The translations under genes were made by a program, and so were the position numbers. The notes below the pieces were generated by a model. It searched no databases. It was not told the DNA's origin and was given only the letters and a program-made list of their open reading frames with translations. Source: Panorpa germanica (taxonomy: Eukaryota > Arthropoda > Insecta > Mecoptera > Panorpidae). From it: a DNA stretch of 64,000 bases. Of this stretch, positions 1 to 11,033 are shown in pieces; within the stretch, counting starts at the first letter, position 1, and each line of letters begins with the position of its first letter. Location of the stretch: NCBI GenBank assembly GCA_963678705.1, contig OY783208.1:20982207-21046206 (forward strand), given 5' to 3'.

Positions 1-1826
1 GGCAGCCAATTTCCGTTTTCGCAAAAGATGAAGGATGCACCTTGCAAGATATTTGGTGAAGAGCAGTCGTATTTCATTATTTGAAATTCATTAACTGTTG
101 ATCCTGCAACTGGAGCGTCCTGAGAGCCAAGGATCGAGTAGCTGCCCTTTGTCGGTGGATCCGGAACAACGCAGGCGGTAGATTCTGTTAAAAACATTTG
201 TTTTTATTAAAAGTGTAACGAATTGGTTAATTGCCTGCACTAGGTCATTAGATGAGATTTGCATGTTGGAAAGTTTAATACTAGGCCAGAACAGAATCTC
301 TGCTGGTGGTGGTCCTCGGGAGTTACTTACTTTGGCACTGAGGAGGCTCTGTGGTCCATAATCCGTTATAACAGAGAGCTGTTCTCTTTCCTACGATCTC
401 AAAAGTTGCGTCGCAGGAATAAATGGCTGTGGACCAATTAGGAACTTCTGTGCCGTGTACGAAAAGGCCTCCCAAATCTGAGAGCTCATAGCTTCCATGC
501 GCTGGATTTGTCGGCAAGGGACATGTTACCTTTTCTGGAAAATTCAGAAGTAAACTAGAGTTAGTCCCAACAAATTTGTTATTTTCCTTTTAGACCATTA
601 TCTTACTTTGGCATTTTGTAAATTGCGTGTCCCATGTGCCATCAATGCAAACAGCTATGGAATATTGATATGGTACGTAGCCGACGTCACAGTTGTACTG
701 AATTACTGTTGAATTGGGGACAACTGTTCCAGGATGTGTGTCAGCGGGGGCCCCCAGAACTGTGTAACGTCCGTTCACTGGGAATTCTGGCAAAGTACAG
801 CTTCTGCAAGTTAAGTGAATTTTTCTAGATTAAAATTAGTTGCAGTGTAGCGAAATTGAATTTGTTTCGATTCTCGATCCTTTTTAATTAACCAGTTATA
901 ATTTGATGCCAATAATCAATGTGGAAGCACAAAATAGTACTGGAACAAGTAGTTCTTGAAATAATAAATTGAATGAGAGTTTTATCTCACTTGATGGTAC
1001 TTACGAATCACACTGAAGAAGAAAGCCGGAGTCATGTTGATCGTTGCAAGAAACTGAAAAAGAAATTGCAACTTGTACACACAGAAGTAGAATACAACGA
1101 CCAGGGACAGGGCTATAAGATTTCTTTTTGTAGGAACAGAATATTTAACATTTTAATACACAACTGCAAATATAATTTGATTCTTTCTTACTTTTTTATT
1201 TATTCAACTGAGATAACAGGTCAATGAGATTCATGGTCAATTAACTATTTCATTTTTATATGAATGATGAAACATTTTGTGCATTTACAATTATAAAAAC
1301 CAAATTGATATATTACCTAATTTTGTTTACGTAAATTGTTAACTAAAGTTAAGGTAATATACATATTTTCTTCTTATTTTTGACTACTTATTATACTTGT
1401 AAAAAGCTGGTAGAATTTGTTTTAATTTATTGAATTTTGTAAAGTTTTGCAAATTCGATAAAATATTGATGCCTTGAAAATAAAATGCTATGGTTACGAC
1501 TAGAATTTGTTATTAAAAGTTGTTTGACAGAAAATTAAAATCGCTAATAAACTATTTGTGCTTATTTAGCCACGAAACTCTTAAAAAAATTAATCAAAAA
1601 TATTAAAACTTGTTCTTAGGTGTCTAAGACTTTTAAATATTACGAAAAAATAATGTACTGGGTAATTAACTGAGCCCAACACAGTCGAGCATCGTTAACA
1701 AGAAATATAACTCATACAATTACTGGTGTGTAAGAATATCGATTGTAAAAATAATAACAAAAATTAAAACTTACCTGACAGCAGTACCAATTGGCACACC
1801 ACAACTATTGTAAAAGTATTCAACAT
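1..1826 (-). CDS. Secreted sushi/CCP-repeat protein (5' part; continues past the window start)
   Basis: I do not recognise the exact gene, but five exons join with consistent phases on the minus strand: 1826-1775, 1053-1005, 803-607, 534-331 and 184-<1. Exon 1 starts at ATG 1826 and encodes a typical signal peptide (MLNTFTIVVVCQLVLLS). Exon 2 is a short Cys-containing linker (SCNDQHDSGFLLQCD). Exons 3, 4 and 5 each encode one sushi module (Cys-x-x-Pro, G-x-Y, Y-x-C, C-x-x-G-x-W); exon 5 is cut by the window edge. Donors are GTAAG-type and acceptors are pyrimidine-rich. Sushi modules mediate protein binding in complement-like factors, lectins and insect modular serine proteases. No protease domain is visible, but the 3' end is missing, so a hemolymph modular protease or a sushi-only protein are both possible. 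Confidence 0.82.
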
Positions 1827-1877
1827 TTTGTTCTGTTTTAGATTATTTTGTGTTTCACTTTATCGCGTTCACTTGTA

Positions 1878-1920
1878 ATTGTCATTAGACCCGTTGGTCC
1901 AGGCATCTTATAGTCGAATT
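1878..1920 (-). promoter_or_regulatory. Candidate TATA-type core promoter of the sushi gene
   Basis: On the minus strand TATAAGAT (plus 1905-1912) lies about 80 bases upstream of the ATG at 1826, so a start site near 1875-1885 would leave a 5' leader of about 50-60 bases. This is a motif-and-position inference only; no clear initiator motif is seen. Confidence 0.4.
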
Positions 1921-1972
1921 ATCGAATGATAAAATGATCAAAGTGCCAAAGGTCACACGGTTGGATAACAAA

Positions 1973-2305
1973 CAGCAGGATGTTTGTTAGCTTGGTAATT
2001 CCAAATTTAGAGGAAAATGTATTATGTATAAAATCGTGTGATAGGTTTTAATCAGTGGAATTTCCCATTTAATATTTCCTGATAAGGTGAGAGGTCACTC
2101 AGATAAAGTCAGAGTGATAACAGCAGGATGTTTGTTTGCCTGGTAATTCCAAATTTAGAGGAAAATGTATTATGTATAAAATCGTGTGATAGGTTTTAAT
2201 CAGTGGAATTTCCCATTTAATATTTCCTGATAAGGTGAGAGGTCACTCAGATAAAGTCAGAGTGATAACAGCAGGATGTTTGTTAGCAGGGTAATTCCAA
2301 ATTAG
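1973..2305. repeat. 148-bp tandem repeat upstream of the sushi gene
   Basis: Two near-identical 148-bp units (1973-2120 and 2121-2268) plus a partial third unit (2269-2305) all begin CAGCAGGATGTTTGTT. The units lie about 150-480 bases upstream of the sushi gene's ATG. Each full unit holds one GGAATTTCCC and several GATAA motifs. Confidence 0.9.
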
Positions 2306-2383
2306 AAAATAAATGATTAAAGAATTGAGCACTAGTTATTAGAATTGAGATCATCACCGAATCACGTGATCAGTGGACTTTCC
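2051..2383. promoter_or_regulatory. Cluster of kappaB-like and GATA-like motifs
   Basis: GGAATTTCCC occurs at 2057-2066 and 2205-2214, and the related GGACTTTCC at 2375-2383. WGATAA-type motifs lie at about 2080-2086, 2101-2106, 2115-2120 and at the equivalent positions of the second unit. In insects, Rel/NF-kappaB sites paired with GATA sites are typical of immune gene promoters. Function here is inferred from motifs and position only. Confidence 0.45.
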
Positions 2384-2740
2384 AGTTTGTCTTTGTTTTC
2401 CTGTTTCACAAGCTGACGGTCAATTTGTTGTCAACGCCAGGCCAGCATTTTTTGGGGCGGCACGTATATAGTAAAGCGATTAATATTGTTTTTACGTATC
2501 GTCCAGTAGTTATAGTTTACGTATACCACGAAAATTAGCACTGGTTATTATATTGTTTTCTTAAAAAAAATGACAGAAGCTTACGCACTTTTCAGCCCGT
2601 TTATTTGTTCTAAATCGTTACTCGCTAAAACCAGTGACGTGTAATTAAAAGTTGTAAGAATTGTCTCTAACATAAGTGAAAGTATTTTTTATGTAAAAAT
2701 GTTACCTGGTAACGTTAGGGTAAGGTCGAAACGATAAAAA
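2384..2740. other. Intergenic, nothing recognised
   Basis: AT-rich sequence between the upstream motif cluster and an interspersed repeat. No coding frame with recognisable similarity, RNA gene or mobile-element terminus was seen. Confidence 0.5.
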
Positions 2741-3262
2741 AGCATATTTTCCATAATGTTTTCTGACGACACAGTTAATATATAATTATTTCTCTAATTA
2801 CTACATGATAAAATAACATTTAAAGAATAATTTGTAAAATTTTCATAAATAAATATCAAGAAATGAGCCATTGACAGCGAATCTCCGCAGACGTCACCAA
2901 AAAAAGTTTCATTGCGGTGTCCCTCATAACTCATCACTGGATTATTTGAAATCAAAAAACCAAAATGATTTCATTAGTTGATAAGTTTCTGCAAGTAATC
3001 TTGTCGAGTTTTTCTTTTTTTTTATTGATTTTTCAATTTTTTACAGCACTTTAAATTCAAACTATTGATTTATTATGAAAAAAATCAGAAACTTTGTTAT
3101 TTTAAAATACGTTAAAATTAAAAAAAAAAAACTCACAGCGCATTTTGGCATTTATGTCCAGTATATTTTGAGCTAAAGAGGACACCGACTCGGAAAAAGC
3201 TATGTTTCAGATACCGCTTTTAAAAGTTGCTAAGTAACACGAAAGCAGACCAGAACATTTCG
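2741..3262 (+). repeat. Interspersed repeat, family Z, copy 1
   Basis: About 520 bases align with 35515-36053 in intron 24 of FAS copy 1, including the shared words TCATAAATAAATATCAAGAA and CTCATCACTGGAT. Both copies have the same orientation. No termini, target-site duplication or coding frame were identified, so the class is unknown. Confidence 0.75.
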
Positions 3263-4970
3263 CTAACGGTACTAGTACTGCCGTCTTGTATACGTCTGAG
3301 TATAGTTGGCTGAGCGCAGTGAGTTGAACAACTGTGTATAAGTAAGGTATAAAGAAATTAATAATTCGATGAAGGTAATCTTGAAGTGATTTATACCAAT
3401 CAATATCTTTCTAAATGTCAATTTAGCCACATATTAGTGTATCCTATGGGCTTGTTAGATTTTTATCGAATTTTGGGTAATGGCAGTCATTCTTAGCGGA
3501 TAATAGCGTCACTGAATCTATGCGATTATTGTGAGAGCAAACTTAGACTTCGTCTTGATCTGTAGGTAATTTTCATAGTACAAATATAAAAATGATAATA
3601 ATATGTTTGGTTTATTATAAAAAAACAATGTTTTGGTTAATTTTGGTTAAAATATAACAAATAAAGAACATGTTAGGTTAAAATAATAAAAGAGTTAGTT
3701 TATTTTATTAATTACTTTAATTTTTGAAGTAAATCTGTGTTAATTTACTATCTAAACATATCTCAACACCTTTTGGTACCGTGGAAATCCATTGGCTCAT
3801 AGCCTCCTGTGTGTGCGTGCCACTCAGCGTTCACAACGTCCAAAATATTATTTCAGCCATTCCACATGGCGAGGTCGTTGTGGGCGCTGCAAAAACGTCA
3901 CTAATGACGTCATTAATTTCGCTCACGCCAAGCTCACAACGATCCATCTGAAGAGTTGGGTCGTAGTGGTTGTTGTTGAGCATTTCGGCCCTGTGTTTAA
4001 ACATAACGCAAAACTTAAAGATGACGATGACAGAAGAAATTACTTTATATGGTTCGGAAAGAGATATTATATTGGATTTTATTTTATTATATAATTATGT
4101 TAAATAAGCTTAATAAAATTAATTTTAATTCATATTTAACTGCCATTTATAAATCGAACATACAAAATAATCATAACTATAACACCCGAGCTAGAGAAGT
4201 CGTAAAATAATGTGATTACTAAGTGTATATTGTGAACGGAAACCAAGTCGAAGGTTAAAGCAATTAAACTGTGTGAAACTTTAAACCACTGATTGAATAC
4301 GTGAAGGAATGTGCTTACCAATATTACCTAAATGCATTTTCAAAGTAATAAAAATGAACCAATAAAATCTTTCAAATAACTAATGTAGGACTGAGTATAT
4401 AATAACTAGAATTTAAGATGGTTTGTTCATTCATTGTTCTGTATTTGTAAAGTGAATACCAACGTTTATATTGTAACCTTATTGTGTTATTATCATCGTT
4501 ATTATTATTTTAGTAAATAAGTGTATTAAACAAATTAAGTGATTCTTTATCATCTTACAAAAAGCTAAGATATTTCATAGTTAAATAATAATTGAATTGA
4601 CATTTGCCCTAATCCAAATAAGAGTACCTTGTTTCCACATCAGAAGTGCGGATTACGTCTCATTTCTACATCAGATTAGCGGGATAGGTATTGTTTTCCA
4701 CACATACATATATAATAAGGTAATTTTTTAATGTAAAGTAAACATTACATACAACACACCTAAATAACTCCCAAAACATGTATGTTACCTTACATTTATG
4801 TAACAATTTATAAAACAAAATTTGAGAAAATTTTAATGTTGAGAATGTTGTGAACATAGAAAAATAAATTCGATTGCTTATTAGTAGACATTTGTTTCGT
4901 GATATGAAAGAACGAAACAGAAAATCTGAAATTTAAATTTAAAACAGCTTTATGTTCAGGTACATCTAAT
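3263..4970. other. Intergenic, no gene recognised
   Basis: AT-rich sequence. A less AT-rich patch at 3780-4010 contains a perfect 14-base palindrome TAATGACGTCATTA (3902-3915, a CRE-like core). An open frame there encodes nothing recognisable and shows no splice or promoter context. Confidence 0.5.
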
Positions 4971-5670
4971 ATATAAAATTCTCGTGTCGCGGTGTTTGTT
5001 CTTAAACTCCTCCGAAACGGCTGAACCGATTTTGATAAAATTATGTGTGCTTATCAGGTATGTCTGAGAATCGGCCAACATCTATTTTTCATACCCCTAA
5101 ATGTTAAGGGTGGTCCACCCCAAATTTTTTTTTTTTATGTTTTGGACAAAATTATTTGTCTTTCTTCTTTAATGATTCAGCATTGAAAAATACATTTAAT
5201 TCTAAATTATCATTCTTATACGATCAACCCCTGATTTTTAATCGCGATTTTTATATTATTCTGTTCCATCCACAGATCCACAAGATGGCAATCGAATATA
5301 ATAATTGTAGTATACTATAATTTTCATGTATAGTTCTATCAACCAATCAGTTATCCGCGCCAGGTGTCTCCCGTTGTAACTTTTCAACCAGCAAACATCA
5401 TGGAGTAGGGGTGAGGACGAAGCTGGCTTCCTTTCTCTCACTCACTATACAATTTTCGTCCACTTTTTTTGGGTTTTATTTGTGTCTCGATCGTAGCAGT
5501 GACTATTATACGTATCATTTTAATTTTTCAGTGCAACTCTCAAGTTATTTTTATTCTCATAGTGAATTCATCATTATTTCTCAGTGCTATTATTATTTAT
5601 TTACTATTATTAAAAATATTTCCTAGAAATAACGTATATGGTAAAACAACGTTTGCCGGGTCAGCTAGTA
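4971..5670 (+). repeat. Interspersed repeat, family W, copy 1
   Basis: It starts ATATAAAATTCTCGTGTCGC and ends GCCGGGTCAGCTAGTA. The same ends, in opposite orientation, bound 20513-21022. These end sequences look like those of a dispersed repeat common in arthropod genomes. I see no coding sequence, and its superfamily cannot be decided from this window. This copy is longer than the second by an internal segment of about 190 bases. Confidence 0.8.
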
Positions 5671-5759
5671 TTATATAAACTTTAATTTCAATTAATGTGA
5701 TAATGTTTCTATTAATGAGAGAAATAAATTAGATCTATTTGTAAAATACTCCAAATGTG

Positions 5760-6260
5760 GCTTCTCCGTCTTTACCTTCATGATCTTTTCATATTCACCT
5801 CATTTTTTTCTTCTTTCTTTAGTTGCCCTTTGTTCTTTCTGTCTGTCTCCTTTTCTACCTATTGTCTTTCTACTATTCTATATTTTCTCCACGTTCCCTA
5901 GTGTTTCCTTCCTCACCTTTCTCTTTATTAATGTACCCAATTTATGCTTTCTCTCTCTACTATACTCATTCATCCCTTTCTTTCACCTTCGTCTTTACTT
6001 GAACTTACTTTAACTTGTCGTAGATGATTCAACTTCACTTCCTCTACTATTCCCAAGCTCTTCATCTTTCACGTCATTCACAGTCATCGTCGTCGCCATT
6101 TAATCTATTATTGTTACCTCCCGTCTCCTTACATTCGTATATTCGTCTTGTTAATCTCCTTTCTTTATTTCCATTCAATACCACCCGCATTCCGCACTGC
6201 GACCTTTGTGTCTTTCTTCCTTTATCGGGTCCTGTTATTCCTACGTATCTCAATATTTAG
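5760..6260 (+). repeat. Pyrimidine-rich block, intergenic
   Basis: About 500 bases are strongly C+T-biased on the plus strand. Similar blocks lie at 26220-27080, 40440-41040, 53760-54400 and 56225-56500. Long open frames here reflect composition and are not genes. Confidence 0.7.
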
Positions 6261-6294
6261 AGCCTTTAACTAATATCACGTTAATTATTATTTT

Positions 6295-6490
6295 TGTTGG
6301 ATTTAAATTTAGCGCCCTCTAGGGTTTGACTATTCTACCTTTCTTTTTACACTCGGTATTACTGTACTCTGTAATACCGTCCTTCTATGTAATTCTATAC
6401 TCAGTGACATCATAACTAATGTGTACATCTAATTAAATATAATAAACCTGATTAATATAAATTAATAGTTTATCTCTGCTAAATATAACA
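6295..6490 (+). repeat. 5' LTR of the copia element
   Basis: It runs TGTTGG...ATAACA and matches 9775-9969. Most differences cluster around 6393-6430. Confidence 0.93.
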
Positions 6491-6505
6491 GGTTATCGGC
6501 CCAGA
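6491..6505 (+). promoter_or_regulatory. Copia primer-binding site
   Basis: GGTTATCGGCCCAG directly follows the LTR. It closely resembles the copia-type site that pairs with an internal segment of initiator methionine tRNA. Confidence 0.7.
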
Positions 6506-6649
6506 TAAACCTAGAGACGTTTAGTGTGTGTTTTTCGGAGAAGTGGATAAAGACTTTTAGTGTGGTGAACATAACCTTAAAAAAAAAAACGTGGCTGTTG
6601 AAACTGTTTCTGTTCTTCTTTGTGTATAAAGTAATCTCAACGAATAAAA

Positions 6650-7165
6650 ATGGCATCGAATAATTCACTGGCATTAATCGAGAAGTTAACCGGCCGTGAA
6701 AACTATTCGACTTGGCAATTCGCAGTGAAAACATACCTACAACACGAAGAATTATGGGATTGTATTGAGGTTAACCCGGCGTCACCCGCAGATTCAAAAC
6801 GTGATACAAAAGCGAAAACAAAGTTAATTCTTCTGGTTGATCCGATCAATTACGTTCATATCCAAGAGGAAAACACGGCCAAAGGAGTTTGGGACAAATT
6901 GGCTGCAGTGTTCGACGACTCAGGACTTACACGCCGAGTTGGTCTGCTACGTGATTTATGTAACACATCGTTAAGTGGATGTCAAAGTATAGAAGAGTAT
7001 GTGAGCAAAATTATGTCAACTGCTCACAAGCTGCGCAACATTGGCTTTAAAGTGGACGACGAGTGGCTCGGGACATTGCTGCTCTCCGGTCTGCCCGAAT
7101 CATATCAACCAATGATTATTGCGATCGAAAGCTCAGGCACAAAAATAATAGCAGAGCGTAGTTGA
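6650..7165 (+). pseudogene. Copia gag, C-terminally truncated
   Basis: 171 codons from ATG match the N-terminal part of copia-type Gag, including the conserved YSTWQFAVKTYL segment near residue 20-32. The frame stops at 7163-7165, and the zinc-knuckle nucleocapsid and the protease expected next are absent. The sequence passes almost directly into the integrase zinc-binding region. Confidence 0.85.
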
Positions 7166-7185
7166 TTATACGCTAGTTCGGACAC

Positions 7186-9672
7186 ATGTCTGAAAGCCTA
7201 GCGCACATGTCCAGTGTTGAACATGAACAAGATGCTTTTTGCTGGCACCAGAGGATGGGACATCTTAATTTCCAAACTTTGAAAAAATTTTCTGATAACA
7301 CAGAGCATTTAACTTTCTCAGGAAATACAGAAAATCTGAAATGCATAACTTGTAAAGAAGGAAAGCAGACACGGTTACCTTTTAAAAGTGATGGATTAAG
7401 AGTCACCAAACCCCTAGAACTGGTTCATTCTGACGTATGTGGACCAATGGAAACCCAGTCTCTCGGTGGGAGCAGATATTTTTTAACCTTCCTAGATGAA
7501 TATTCCAAGAAGATTTCAGTATACTGTCTTCACAACAAGTCTGAAGTGCTCAGTAAATATAAAGAATTCAAGCAAGAAGTTGAAAATCAATTGGATGCTC
7601 GTATAAAGGTTCTTCGTACAGAAAACGGACTTGAATACGATAACAAAGCCTTCTCTGATTACCTGAAAGGTGCCGGAATCATTCATCAGACCACCACACC
7701 ATACACGCCTGAACAGAATGGGACTGCGGAACGTATGAATCGGACACTGGTTGAAAAAGCGAAGTGCATGCTACTCAACGCTGGTCTGCCGAAGTTGTAT
7801 TGGGCAGATGCAATACACACTGCTGCTTACATCATCAATCGTTCCCCAACCAAATCCGTAGCTTTCAAGACTCCTATGGAAATCTGGTCTGAACACAAAC
7901 CAAATGTTAATCATATGCGTATATTTGGCTGCGAAGCAATGGTTCATCTACCTAAAGAAAAACGCAGAAAATGGGATCCAAAGGCTCAAAGAATGATCTT
8001 CATCGGATACTGCGACCATACAAAAGGATACAGATTCACATTACCAAATACTAGAAAGGTAATAAAGAGCAGAGATGCTACATTTCTTGAATCCTCAGTG
8101 AAAAGAGATTTTGTTTCGGTAGAATTAAATGAGACAGAAACTGAAAATGACAAAACAAATACAAGAAAAGAAGATGTAAGAGAAAATGCAACAACAGAAG
8201 AGGACAGCTTGATTGACAACGACACAAATTCAGAAAGTTCATATGAAACAGAAAAAGGAAACAGGTCAACATCCGACAGTGAATACTTACCTAACACCAG
8301 TATTGATTCTCCTCCTGTCAGTAATGTGACATTGAGACCAAGAAATAAAACAAAAAAAAAGAATTTCAACTGTTCATGTACTGAAGAACATACTCATCTG
8401 TGTTTATTCTCATCCTGTGTTCCTGAAACATATGAAGAAGCAGTACATTCAACAAATAAAAATGAATGGATAAAGTCAATCAATGAAGAACTTGATGCAC
8501 ATAAGAAAAATGAAACCTGGACATTGATAGAAAAACCTCCAAATGCCAAAGTGATCGGTAGTAAATGGGTGTTTCGAATAAAAGAAGAGTCAACGGGTCC
8601 ACGGTTCAAATCAAGACTTTTTGCTAAGGGATTTGCACAAACCGCAGGTATTGACTACACAGAAACCTTCGCTCCGACTGTAAGGTACGATTCAATACGT
8701 TTATTACTTTCCATGGCTGTTCAAAATAAACTTAAAATCTTACAACTTGATGTAAAAACTGCATTTTTATATATTGAAGAGACCATATTTATGTCTCCGC
8801 CTGAAGGTCTATCCTGTGAAAACAACATGCAAATTGAGATATTTAGCAACGGTATTTTTATACATCAGACCAAGTATGTGGAACAACTGTTAGAGAAGTT
8901 TAACATGACTGACGCTAACCCGAACACTGTTCCAGTGGACCCCCATGTCAAGCTACAAAAGGAAGATGGAGAACCAGAGAAGAACTATCCTTATAGAGAA
9001 GCTGTAGGTTCTCTTATGCATCTAGCTACAGTCAGTCGACCAGAAATTATGTTTGCCGTAAGCCTGGTAAGTCGATTTTTAAGTTGCTATAACAAATCAC
9101 ACTGGAATGCTGTCACGAAGATCTTCAAGTACCTGAAGGATACTAAAGATTATGGCCTGAACTACTCATCAACATCAGAGCCATCAGCTGTTACTGGTTA
9201 TAGTGATGCTGATTATACAAACGATATTGATACAAGACGCTCAGTTACTGGCTACGTCTTCATAAAGAATGGTGCTGCTGTAACATGGTCAAGCCAACGC
9301 CAACAGACGGTTGCTCTGTCAACAACAGAAGCTGAATTTATGGCCGCCTGTGCTGCAACAAAAGAAGCTATGTGGATAAAGCAAGTGTTAAGTGATATTG
9401 GTGAATATAAACAAGACACTATGTGTTTACATTTGGACAATCAAAGTGCCATCAGTGTAATTAAGAATATAAATTTTCATAAAAGATGTAAACATATTGA
9501 TATTAAGTATCACTTCATAAAAGAAAAATATTCTCAAAAGATTATAGATCTTAAATCTGTAAGCACTGCTGATCAATATGCAGATATATTAACTAAAGCA
9601 TTGTCAAAAGATAAATTCCAATTCTTAAGATCTAAACTTGGTATGTTTAACTACAACTCTTTTGTTAAGTGA
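7186..9672 (+). pseudogene. Copia integrase-RT-RNase H polyprotein with RT active site deleted
   Basis: An 828-codon open frame. In order: a GAG-pre-integrase zinc-binding region (WHQRMGHLN, CITCKEGK; residues about 20-60), an integrase core with the D,D,E pattern (LVHSDVCGP, then TENG and PEQNGTAER; about 80-190), an acidic linker, the N-terminal RT fingers (WVFRIKEE, LQLDVKTAF; about 460-530), and RNase H (GYSDADYTND, STTEAEFMA; about 670-730). The RT region passes directly from the PPEGL motif to the NGIFIHQTKYVEQLL segment, so the central palm with the YVDD motif is missing. The single long frame suggests the deletions happened in frame. Confidence 0.9.
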
Positions 9673-9766
9673 TATGTTAGAATATCTTGTACTATAACTT
9701 GATTAATAGTTTCATGTATTTTTGACACTCAATTAATTATAATTTGTTGTTAGAATGTCTAAATTT

Positions 9767-9774
9767 AGAGGGAG
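9767..9774 (+). promoter_or_regulatory. Copia polypurine tract
   Basis: AGAGGGAG lies immediately before the 3' LTR, the expected position for second-strand priming. Confidence 0.75.
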
Positions 9775-9969
9775 TGTTGGATTTAAATTTAGCGCCCTCT
9801 AGGGTTTGACTATTCTACCTTTCTTTTTACACTCGGTATTACTGTACTCTGTAATACCGTCCTACTATGTAATTCTATAGTCTGTGACTCCATAACGCAT
9901 GTGTACATTTTAATTAAATAATAAACCTGATTAATATAATTTAATAGTTTATCTCTGCTAAATATAACA
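9775..9969 (+). repeat. 3' LTR of the copia element
   Basis: It runs TGTTGG...ATAACA, matches the 5' LTR and is followed by the ATTTT target duplication. Confidence 0.93.
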
Positions 9970-9974
9970 ATTTT

Positions 9975-11033
9975 AATAAATATGTTATTTATAATTTAAA
10001 TATAAACTGAATTTTTTCATCATTTGTCGATTTTTTAATTCTTCTATTGAAATATTGGTTAATAAAAGAGATCCTTGTGAAATAGTAATGAATATAGAAC
10101 TAGCTGAAACTTTCTAAATTTGTTCTGCGATAGTCAATAAATAATAAATAAATTAAATAACGGTAACTTTTAAGGAAATAATTACTTTAAAAAAATGTGA
10201 ATTTCACGTACAAGTATATGGGGATTCATTTACTTGTGCATTTGATTGAAAACTTCATGTAAGTATCTAATGTAGAAAATTATTATTTCAATTGAATATG
10301 GTTCAGAAAACATCAAGCTTTCGATTCAAATAACAAAAATAATTGACATTTTTTTACAAAAAATATCAACACAATCATCATAATAAAACTTCTGCTGTTA
10401 AAGCGCGATCTAAGATTTGGCGACGTCGCCTTCACAGTTAGTTGCCGCATAAGTAACCGCGAATATATACAGTGCAGGTTTACAACCTAATTTAGAAATA
10501 CCAGGGTACAACTGTAAAATCACTACATCGAATGTTTAAGGCTTAAGACTCGTAAAATATTGTTTATCATCATCATGCTTTAGGCAGAACTTGCAACGTA
10601 CATATGCATGAATATTAATTTTCTATTTTTGGATTAGTTCCTTAACTATTAATAATTAAAGCTTCTTAATTATCTTTCATTGCATTTTAAGCAAATAATG
10701 CAGTTTATTGCACTATTCACTGTGAATGAAATTTAAATTATTTTTTAAATTATTTAATGATTTTAGTTTTAATATCTCTTTGTGTTTGTTGTCTTGATTT
10801 AATCTTCTGACCATAAAAGTTTATAATACGTATTACTTTAAATTATATTTAAGTGTGCAATAAATTAAAACATTTAATATGCAATTGTTAAATTAAAAGA
10901 GCAATTAAAAGTGTAGGTCTTATATCAATGATAGTTTAAAAAAGAAACATTAATTGTTCTAAAGTTTAGAGACTTTTAAAGTTTATATTTAATCAATTAT
11001 ACAGATTTTTTACCGAAGATATAATATGTCAGT
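9975..11033. other. Upstream flank of FAS copy 1, partly duplicated before copy 2
   Basis: AT-rich, no coding sequence seen. About 10800-11000 aligns with about 48790-48930 (shared AAAAGTTTATAATAC, TTTAGAGACTTTT), so the FAS duplication included upstream DNA. A GC-richer patch at 10400-10490 could belong to a promoter or leader exon, but I see no decisive signal. Confidence 0.5.

Larger units (their letters stand above)
6295..9969 (+). mobile_element. Ty1/copia LTR retrotransposon, internally deleted
   Basis: The 3,675-bp element has LTRs at 6295-6490 and 9775-9969 and a perfect 5-bp target duplication ATTTT (6290-6294 and 9970-9974). A primer-binding site follows the 5' LTR and a purine tract precedes the 3' LTR. 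Gene order gag, integrase, RT, RNase H is that of copia. Two internal deletions remove the nucleocapsid/protease region and the RT active-site region, so this copy cannot be autonomous. The LTRs differ at roughly one position in twenty, so the insertion is not very recent. Confidence 0.95.

Noticed and set aside
1-184. Assigning the sushi gene to a named modular serine protease
   Set aside because: No protease or LDL-receptor module is visible; the name would go beyond the evidence.
1973-2305. CRISPR-like array
   Set aside because: The 148-bp units are contiguous tandem repeats without spacers, in a eukaryotic context.
3792-4094. 100-codon open frame and CRE-like palindrome at 3902-3915
   Set aside because: The product resembles nothing and has a low-complexity Val run; a single palindrome far from any gene start does not support a promoter call.
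4971-5670. Naming family W as a specific LINE or SINE clade
   Set aside because: The ends are familiar from arthropod genomes, but no coding sequence, tail or target duplication decides the class.
5780-6260. Hydrophobic open frames upstream of the copia element
   Set aside because: Same compositional effect of C+T-rich DNA; no start context, splice sites or conserved motif.
7986-8369. Antisense open frames in the copia element
   Set aside because: Shadows of the acidic linker of the integrase-RT frame.
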